Of a stretch of 64,000 bases of DNA, positions 53,494 to 64,000 are shown one piece after another; the stretch's first letter is position 1; each line of letters starts with the position of its first letter. The position numbers were made by a program, and so were the translations under genes. Source of the DNA: Rhizoclosmatium globosum (lineage: Eukaryota; Chytridiomycota; Chytridiomycetes; Chytridiales; Chytriomycetaceae); contig MCGO01000133.1 of NCBI GenBank assembly GCA_002104985.1, positions 43,274-107,273 on the forward strand. The letters are read 5' to 3'. The notes below the pieces were generated by a model. That model had not been told where the DNA came from and searched no databases. It saw nothing but the letters and a program-made list of their open reading frames with translations.

Positions 53494-54538
53494 TTATTCG
53501 CTAGTTATTGACTGAATAGTTGTCCCCATTGCATTTGGACACAATCTTCGACTATTGATAAGTGGTCGCGCTAGCGATACTTTCCGCGATTCTTCGACTC
53601 TTTGATTCAGTTGGCTCAAAGACTTCTTAATTGCTGCTGACGCATGACTTTTGCTGCCAGCTGAAGTATTTGTGCTCTGTTGCCGTATTCCAAGCCAAAG
53701 TAGTTCCGCATTTAAAGCGAAGGGATCTAACTTAATTAATACAATAGATTCTATTTAAAATTACGCTTACAGACGTAATTTTGGATAGAAAACGTAATAT
53801 TAAGTGCAAAGGGGTCCGTAAATGTGAATATGGCATAAATTTCAAACGAATTCACACTCAAATCATCAACGATCGTAAGACTTCCAAAAATATTAGAGAT
53901 AAAAATAATAATACAGCTTACCATTTTCCCTCACAATAATTTCCCCTATCCTTGTGAAATCCGAGCCTAAAACTCCCACGAATACGCAACCGATAAACCA
54001 GTGCAAATGACATCAATCAAAATATCTACCGCATTATACCCAATTCCACTTAATGTATTTTGGTCATATATGCAATCGTGGTTTACCCATTGTCCTTTAG
54101 AAGACACAATATCCATCAAGGTCCAACACAATCTATGTAAGAATGCAATAACGAGTATATATGCTGCAACAGAATTTGTCTTGTGACCATATACGTTTTA
54201 ATAATAGGAAATAATTAAACTGCAGTAAAATACGTGTGAAGTTATGTTCAGAACTGTTTGGAGAACGAAACAATTTCTTGATCAGGAGAAAGACTCCAGA
54301 ACGTGAGCAGCATGTACAAAAGGCATGATAGATTGAAGAATACCATTATTGATGGTATACTGGGGAGAAAGACAAAGTTTCTGTCGTGAAGAGGCCTAAT
54401 TTGTTTTTGAGCGCTCGAACTTTGAAACCACAGAGCAAACAGAGACGTGATGGCTCTCTCAGCTGCAAGGCCGAGAAAGAACCCAGTAATGACGGTTTGA
54501 GCTCCATAGCACGTTATTGAAAAGTGAAGTGAAATCAT
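53494..54538 (-). CDS. Putative 7TM cluster family member D, frame-disrupted
   Basis: It is a close paralogue of member E (54679-55718), alignable along its full length: MISLHFSITCYGAQTVITGF, FLPSIPSIMVFFNLSCLLYMLL, LHRLCWTLMDIVSSKGQW (reading from 54120), GYNAVDILIDVIC, IGEIIVREN, then exon 2 (LRSLMI..VNSFEI) and exon 3 (ALNAELLWLGIRQQS...ITSE, stop at 53494). Compared with E it lacks single bases at about five places (near 54281, 54217, 54195, 53973 and 53855). I see no nonsense substitution. Both family introns are kept. Confidence 0.6.
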
Positions 54539-54678
54539 TGTTTTGAAGATGAAGCATACAATGACTCGGAATTGTTTCCTCAATAAAGTGTTCCCTGTTT
54601 TATTTGTATGGGCCTTTCTAAACAGTATTTTTCAACCCCTTTCAGGATCAAATCGATCCAAAGTGTGTCTTGGTAAAT

Positions 54679-55718
54679 TTATTGACTTGTTATTGACTGA
54701 ATATTTGACCCAAACCGTCGACTATTAATCAGTTGTCTGTCAAGTGACATCTTCTGGGACTCTTCAATGCTTTGATTCAATGGACCCACTGATCTCCTTA
54801 TCGCTTTAAACAGCTGGTTGTGGCTTCCTGCTGTTGTATTGACACTCCGTTGCCGTATCCCGAGCCATAGCAGTTCTGCATTGAGGGCAAATGGATCTAA
54901 ACGTTCTTTAACATTGCGTCATACATTATAAGGCAAGCTTACATGCGTAGTTTTGGATGCAAAATGCAATGCGCAACATGAAGAAATCCGTAAACATAAA
55001 AGATGCATAGATTTCAAATGAATTTACACTGAGTATCACCAAAGATCGCAAGACTACCACAATATATTATAATTACAATATTTAAGATATACTTACCGTT
55101 TTCGCCCACGATGACTTCCCCAATCCGTGTAAAGTCTGAACTAAGGAACTCCCAAGAATAGAGTATTGACAATCCAGAACAAACGACATCAATCAAAATA
55201 TCCGCCGCATTATAGCCGATTCCGCTCAATGGGTTTTGATCGTATACACACTCTTGGTCAACCCATTGTCCTTTGGAAGACACAATATCCATCAAGGTCC
55301 AACACAGTCTATGTAAGAATATAATCACAAGTATATAAGCGACTACAGAGTTCTGTCGCGTAAACATGTATGTTTTCAATAGCAAGAAGTAGTTAAAACT
55401 GCAGTAGAATATGTGAGATGTAACATTAAGTAGTGTTTGGACAACTACACAAGTTGCTTCATCAAGAGAAAGGTTCCAATACGCGAGTAACATGTAAACC
55501 AAGCATGATATGTTGAAAAATATCATGATTGATGGTATACTGGGTAGGAAGATAAGGTTTCTCTGCCGAAGAAGCTTGTCTTGCTTTTGAGGTCGAACAC
55601 TTCGCAACCATAGAATCAACAGAGACGTAAAGGCTCTCTCAGCCGCAAGGCCGAAAAAGAACCCAATTATGACAGTTTGAGCACCATCGTACGTTATAGG
55701 GAACGAAAGAGAAATCAT
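54679..55718 (-). CDS. Putative 7TM protein, cluster family member E, intact (316 aa)
   Basis: Exons 55718-55097, 55053-54943 and 54896-54679 join in frame and give the cleanest example of the family. Seven hydrophobic helices can be drawn: TVIIGFFFGLAAERAFTSL, IPSIMIFFNISCLVYMLLAY, SFNYFLLLKTYMF, AYILVIIFLHRLCWTLMDIV, GYNAADILIDVVCSGLSILY, LRSLVILSVNSFEIYASFMF, and one before LNAELLWLGIRQRS. Landmark motifs are FN(I)xC(L)VYM, LLLKTYM, HRLCWxxxD, GIGYNAADIL, TRIGEVIVxENG (intron site 1), QNYA (intron site 2) and NAELLW. The C-terminal about 60 residues are Ser/Arg-rich. No family is recognised. Confidence 0.75.
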
Positions 55719-55790
55719 TGTTTTCAAGATGATACATCACAATGAACTGTGGTCCAGTTTTATTTGCATTGGTATCAATTAATACATATC

Positions 55791-56817
55791 TCAACCCCTT
55801 TCCGCATCAAGACGATCCAAAGAGTCTTTGATGACGCGTTGAAGGTTTCCTGAACTTCCTGACACAATATTCATACTTCTTTTCCGTTCAACCATCCAAA
55901 ATAACTCAGCATTCACGCTTCTTGTAACTATGAAATAAACGTTAGCTAGAATGACTACTTATGCTACCAGCATACATGCATAGTTTTGTATCAAATACGT
56001 CAACGGATTCAGAAACGGATCATCTGTTAAAACGGCAACAGTGATAGCTGTGACGTTTACGGCTGTGACCAAAACGGATCGTAAAACTGTAGTTGTTTTT
56101 TTAGGAAATGTTTTTATGGTAACAAATGCTAACCATTATCGTGAAAAACGACTTCCCCAATCCGAGTGATCTTTGAGTTCACATGTTTCCGAGTGTATGC
56201 AATAGACACAACAGAGCAAAATATGTCACATACTATATCCACGGTATTGAACGCCACGACAGTTGGCTGATACTGCTTGTAAACACACACACTAATATCC
56301 TCGTCCCAGTCTCCATGGGAGAGGAATACGTCAAGAGCAGACACAGCGGCGCGAATTAAAAGTATGAGTACGCTTGTTCTGGCAACCCAAAGTTCACATT
56401 GACTCAACGAGTAACATTTGAACAATAGGAAGCTTGCAAAACTCAATCCAAACAGGTGTGAAAAGAGGTTCATTGTGGCTTCCACCATTGTGCAGTTGTT
56501 CTCGTCCAGAAACATACAAGAAAAAAGTAAGCTGATGTACACGATGCATAAAATGTTGAACGCTATCATGATTGCGTATAATAATTAGGTTTGTAAATCT
56601 TGCGACAGGAAGCTTTACTTTCGTAGTAGTGGATCCATTCCAGCTGGATGATTGTGAGCAATCCACTAAACGACGCTTCAATAATCCAACCAACAAGAAT
56701 CCCCATTATAGCAGCTTCCGGAACGCGCGGCTCGGATTCTTTGCTTGTGTTTGGTAGTACAGTTGGGCGTATTGTTCCGACTCTCATTGTTGAAAACAAT
56801 TGTAATGGAGATTCCAT
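55791..56817 (-). CDS. Putative 7TM protein, cluster family member F, frame-disrupted
   Basis: It starts MESPLQLFSTMRVGTI, with helix 1 AAIMGILVGWIIEASFSGLL. The frame slips by one base near 56578 (YKPNYYTQS then stop; family reading resumes as IMIAFNILCIVYISLLF). It then continues through FLLFKCYSLS, LILLIRAAVSALDVF, ITRIGEVVFHDNG, an intron, LRSVLVTAVNVTAITVAV, a second intron after QNYA, and RSVNAELFWMVERKRSMN to TGA at 55791. Both introns match members D and E in position. One missing base separates it from an intact gene. Confidence 0.65.
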
Positions 56818-57006
56818 TGTATTCTGACTCTGAAATTATCTCTCCAACCTTTCTTGTGGTTAATGGCTTGTTTGGCTGCGTCTTTCACTTGAGGTTCATT
56901 TGAAAAAAACGCCGTTGAATTGTGTATTAAATTCACATTCAAAGCAGTTTTAGCTTTACTTGTGTAATTATAAAACAGTATCATAATACAATCCCTGTCA
57001 CTGTCA

Positions 57007-58333
57007 TTAAAGAAGCCCGCCTCCCAAACTTTTATTCCTCACCATACTTGGTGACTTTGAAACAATTGAGGAGCTTATAGATCGGGCTTTCAGCATTGGA
57101 CTTTGCAACGAGTCAGCAGTTCGTCCCAAAGAAGCAAACATGGCATGAGATTTGGAGCGACTTATCCGTAGATTATCACTATCCCGAATATCCGAGTCTC
57201 TTTCTTCGACCGCAGATAAAACAGGCGCACTTTGTCGACGACTTTCAGCCAACCGTTGCGAGGAAGCTTGGATAGTATTTTTGATGCTTTCGTGGCTGTT
57301 TGCTGATAAATTCATGCTTCGTTTTCGAAGGTAGATCCACAGTAGCTCCAAATTTACGCTGCGCGTGTCTGTTTTAATGTACATTAGTTTGGGTAGGAGG
57401 GTACACGATGGGATAGACTTACAAACGTATCCTTGGCCGAGATACACCATTGGCGCGAATGGTCCTGCGCTCACTGATGAGAGGTAAATTGCGTAAGAGT
57501 TGACAATGAGAATCACGATGGAACGGAGGACTGAAACGACAGAGAAGAATGTTAGAATTCTGTTGAGGAGTAGAAGTAAGGACGTACCGTTGTCTTGTAA
57601 AACGATTTCGCCTATTCTTGTCACGTTGGAATTCATATATTTATAAGTGAATGTTATTGAAACCACAGTAGCAAACCAGTCACAAAGTATATCAGCACTG
57701 TTATACCCAATTCCACTTGGAGGGTATTGAACAAAATTGCTTGATTGACCGCATCTTAGTGAATGTGCATACGACGTATACATACCAATACTGAAATTCT
57801 CGATCCCAAGTTGCATTAGATGCAAACACATCAACAAGAGACCAGCGAATCGATGAGTCCACAAGAGCAATGCAAGGCGTGCAACCCAATCATTATACTC
57901 ACTGACAGCATACGTTTTGAACAACAAAAAGCATTGAATGTAAGGTAAAAGAAATGAGAACCTATGTTTGTCAGTCGCTGACCAATAGGGCAAGTTTCCT
58001 CAACAACGAAAAAGTCAGCCATAAGAGACCCATATAGAGGATACATGAAATGTTGAACATGATCATAATTTGAGACAGGTTAATGAGCTTGACACTGTTG
58101 AATCGTTTTGAGGAAGCTGCACGAGTACTCCCTCGAGCACTTCCTCGCGTACTTGAGCGATTGGAGGATTTAGGAAGCCACAAGTGTTTTGATAGAAACA
58201 ATAGACCCGTAAAGGATACTTCTGCCACAGCGCCGGCAGCTACACCATAAATGATTCCGGCTCGTTGGTAAAGAATTGAAGGTTGGTCATTGTTGATGTG
58301 TTGCGTATCTCTTGATTCAAAGGATACGTTCAT
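57007..58333 (-). CDS. Putative 7TM protein, cluster family member G, frame-disrupted
   Basis: It starts MNVSFESRDTQHINND, with helix 1 GIIYGVAAGAVAEVSFTGLL and a Ser/Arg-rich first loop (STRGSARGSTRAASSKR), then LSQIMIMFNISCILYM. Frame breaks consistent with one missing base lie in a T5 run (about 58010), a T5 run (about 57928) and near 57845. Between them the family motifs LLFKTYAVS, LVDVFASN and PPSGIGYNSADILCD read on. IGEIVLQDNG precedes an intron, then VLRSIVILIVNSYAIYLSS and a further intron before NLELLWIYLRKRSMN. The about 100-residue tail is Ser-rich. It starts 101 bp from the divergent AAA-ATPase gene. Confidence 0.65.
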
Positions 58334-58391
58334 TATATAATTTCCTGGATGAAGTGGAACAATGGTATCTTCACTGGTACACTTTCTCCTT

Positions 58392-58430
58392 CTCTTTCTT
58401 TCTTCTTTCTTTCTTCTTTCTTTCTTCTTC
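58392..58430. repeat. CT-rich tract (TTCTTTCTTC)n in divergent promoter
   Basis: Irregular TTTC/TTCT repeats lie directly upstream of the ATG of the AAA-ATPase gene. Pyrimidine tracts are common in fungal leaders. Confidence 0.7.
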
Positions 58431-58434
58431 AAAA

Positions 58435-61311
<2,877 letters not shown>

Positions 61312-61387
61312 AAGAAAGCTTTTTTTGATAACCAATAAACGCGTTCATTTTGATATAGAAAGTAAATCAATCAAAATTGAGTTGGAA

Positions 61388-63157
61388 ATGGGGCATTGTT
61401 CTCTCACGTCTTTCTTTCGCTATACTTCGCGTCTCTGATATATGCACAGTGTAAGGTTATCTTGCTGAACACCTGTCAAAAATCACTTATATATGTGCCA
61501 CTTGTAGCCACCTACTGCTCCAGTGGGAACTCCTTCTGTGCAACCATCAAAGCAAACGATAAGTCTCAAACCTACTTCGTAATAGTACAATCGAGTTTAT
61601 CAGGATGGGCTGGAATCGGTCTTAAACGTCGAGAATGGCGGGTGCCAAGATGGTGGTAGGATGGATGTCAAAGTCAGCACCCATAATATCTGTACGCCAA
61701 GCGAGCGGCCACTTCCTTCCTAATGTATCACCTGACTCGGTGATTGTCCAAGCAGCCGTGGACAAGAGTGTCCTCGTCGGAACACCTTCCATAGCGTATT
61801 CTTTCAATGTTCCATACGGAAAAGCTTCAGATTACTTTGGCGCACTGCTGGAAACAAAGCCAACTTTATTATGCTGCTTCGGACTGGGCCGGATGACCCA
61901 CGTCTCCTGCGTCTGGATTCTCGTATCATGATATAAGTGGGAGTTTCAGTCTCGTTATTCCTACGGCTTCCGCACCTGTTTCGAGTGTCCCGACTACATC
62001 TTTATTGACATCCTTGAATATTTCAACTTCCATTTCAATAATGCCGGTACTATTCTCACATCGTCGTTTCCAGCATCAGTTACACCACCGCCCAATATAA
62101 CCCAAACCGGTCCGGCTATCGGGTTTGCAACAAGCAACTATTGCAGCGACGCGTCAAACCTGTTTTGCCTATTCGCCTATCGAGACTTTGCTGCTGGAAC
62201 AGTCACGTTTACAGTCCAAACCTCGTACACTGGCTGGGTTGGATTCGGAATCGGAAGCTCAATGACTAATTCCGTCATATTTGTTGGATGGACAAATTCA
62301 AGCGGATCGCCAGTTGTGAGTCAGCGAAATGGAGCGGCTTACGTGTTGCCACCCGTATCACAAACTCAACAGTTTTCGTTGGTTCCCGCTCCCACCTCCG
62401 CCACCATCTTGTCCACGTCTAAAATCGTGTGGTCCGTGCAACTTCCAGTTTCGTTCATCAGTCAAACAGGGCAACATCATTCATTATGGGTTATCTCAAT
62501 CCCCTCCGAAAACTCCCTCTGATCCTGCTTCTTCATTCCCACAACACTCGGAAAGGGGGATCTTCACGTTGGATGTGTCAACTGTTGGAAACACAACAGG
62601 AATCACACGTCCCCACCAAATTATATCCTCTATCATGGAATCTGTATGTTCCTCGCTTGGTGCATATGCCCTGCTGTTGGAGTTTTCATTGCACGATATA
62701 TGAAAACTCAGCTCGGCCATTTATGGTACAAACTGCATGTGGCGATTATGTTTGGAGGAATCACAGCTCTCATGGCGCTTGGGCTTCTGTTTGTCGAATT
62801 GAGTGTCGTTGATGGTGACGGTTTTCAGGGATTCGGCGCACGGCGCGATAGGAATCGCCATTGCGTTTGGGTTGTATCCTTGTCAAGTAGTGTTGGGATA
62901 CGTTTCGAACGTCATGTTTTCTCCGGAGAGGAAGGAGGTTCCCGATTCAGGATAAAGTTCATTGGTGGGTGGGTCGGTTGACAGTTTTACTTGCCGTGAT
63001 AAACATTTGCTTGGGTTTATTGAAGTGGGATGCGAGCACTGCTTATTTGGTTGTTTATTGGCTTATCGTTGCGGCTGTTGTGGTTGGATTTGTGATTATG
63101 GAAGTAAGAGGCGGGGCAGATCACCACGTTCAAAGAGAACGTCTTGATTCTGCGTGA
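61388..63157 (+). pseudogene. Second double-DOMON/cytochrome b561 gene, multiply frame-disrupted
   Basis: Read with frame changes it has the layout of the Copia-split gene: a signal-peptide-like start (LFSHVFLSLYFASLIYAQ), DOMON 1 (YCSSGNSFCATI, SGWAGIGL, MAGAKMVVGW), DOMON 2 (NYCSDASNLFCLF, TGWVGFGIGSSMTNSVIFVGW), and a b561 domain with histidines in LYHGICMFLAW, YKLHVAIMF, AHGAIGIAIAFG and VHWWVGRL. At least seven breaks fit single missing bases (near 61391, 61625, 61850, 61875, 62470, 62615 and later). One in-frame TGA near 61893 is not explained that way, so this copy may be truly decayed. It has no long tail after the last helix. Confidence 0.65.
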
Positions 63158-63240
63158 TTTATTTATTTATTTATTATTATAAGTAACTATAATGTTTTAA
63201 CTCACTTAAATTGGAAATCTGTCAATCCGTCTTTCCAATC

Positions 63241-64000
63241 ATGTCCAACTTCACCAACAGCACAGACGGAGTTCTAAATGAAAATCAAAGTACAGATTGG
63301 TTGGTTCAACTCATAATACTCGGGATGTTGAGTGGTTTCATCTTTGAAATTTCGTTACAAGGGATTCTTGGAACGATACTTCAACTGGTTCAATTCGACA
63401 ATAACCACTTTTCATGTTCTATTACTGTATTTTTCCAATACCTCAGCCTTGTATATACTGCTCTATTCAACTGGAATTATTTTCTGGACGAAAGTAGTTG
63501 TGTTGCGGGTCATTTTTGGGTCAGCCTTGCAAAACCACTGTCTCGAAGTCTCCTTCGGTAAGAGGCATGTTTTTCCTATGTACTATTTACTTTCTTACTG
63601 GCTATAGATGTCTATCTGTTGTATAAGGTTTATGCGCTTACTGCTTCGAATTGTATGAACGGAACAATCGTTGGGTTACTTCTCACAAGATTAAGCTGGG
63701 CCATCGCAGATTTATCAAAGTCCGATAACTCATTCTGGAGCACGATCTCACTTTCCTGCGTGAACTTCCAGAATCGAATCACTGGTATGCAAATCTCTCG
63801 ATGTTAATCAACCTTATTCTGATCATAAACAGGTATTGGATGTTATGTTGTTGACATAATCTGTGTTGCATTTTCGGCAATCGCGTCGGTCGGAGTTTCA
63901 TTGCAAGTCATTGATTTTGATGTTTCGCGGATAAGCGACGTCCTTTTTTCTGAAAATGGTGCGCCGTTGATATACACGCGAACATTAATTAATTGAGTTT
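63241..64000 (+). CDS. Putative 7TM protein, cluster family member H, partial and frame-disrupted
   Basis: It starts MSNFTNSTDGVLNENQ, with helix 1 LIILGMLSGFIFEISLQGIL and helix 2 TVFFQYLSLVYTALF. A frame slip near 63515 precedes LQNHCLEVSF, then a 45-60 nt intron, DVYLLYKVYALTAS, LLLTRLSWAIADLS, another intron, and GCYVVDIICVAFSA...ISDVLFSENG running to the edge of the window, where a GT donor-like end fits intron site 1 of the family. The right end is cut by the window. Confidence 0.6.

Overview
The window is nuclear DNA from a fungus. Genes carry many short spliceosomal introns (mostly 43-80 nt, GT..AG), and there are spliceosomal, GPI-transamidase and white-collar genes and two eukaryotic tRNA genes, one with an intron. 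A probable flagellar-axoneme protein and many expanded repeat and membrane families point to a zoosporic fungus, most likely Chytridiomycota. The genus cannot be told from this sequence.

Left part (1-14.1 kb): a mitochondrial-type ABC1/ADCK kinase, small unrecognised proteins, a LigB/DODA-type extradiol dioxygenase, a PAQR (adiponectin-receptor-like) protein, an unrecognised membrane protein divergent from a putative axonemal protein, an F-box/LRR protein and a secreted aspartic protease. A 4.14-kb Mutator-like transposon (MULE) with long inverted repeats and a 9-bp target duplication sits 26 bp upstream of the protease start codon.

Middle (18.2-38 kb): housekeeping genes (citrate-lyase-beta-like, U2 snRNP A', PIG-S), a membrane-tailed Cu/Zn-SOD-domain protein, an RTA1-like 7TM protein, tRNA-Ser(AGA) and tRNA-Thr(AGT), a SIR2-like protein with a long unknown C-terminal region, a WC-2-like PAS/GATA factor, and a tandem array of three F-box proteins with ankyrin-like 'DPRVDP' repeats. 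Next comes a DUF-type 7TM protein.

Right part (38-64 kb): a double-DOMON/cytochrome b561 gene split by a young, complete Copia retrotransposon (identical 203-bp LTRs, 5-bp target duplication, one intact gag-pol ORF). Beyond it lies a cluster of at least eight paralogous, probably 7TM genes of unknown function, interspersed with another cytochrome b561 gene, two TM-anchored parvulins, an AFG2/SPATA5-type AAA ATPase and a second double-DOMON/b561 gene. From about 50.4 kb rightwards most genes, including the AAA ATPase, are interrupted by frameshifts that each look like loss of one base, often in a homopolymer. This suggests uncorrected assembly indels rather than, or as well as, gene decay.

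Exon boundaries given here were worked out by hand from reading frame, GT/AG signals and family expectations, and have not been tested against transcripts.
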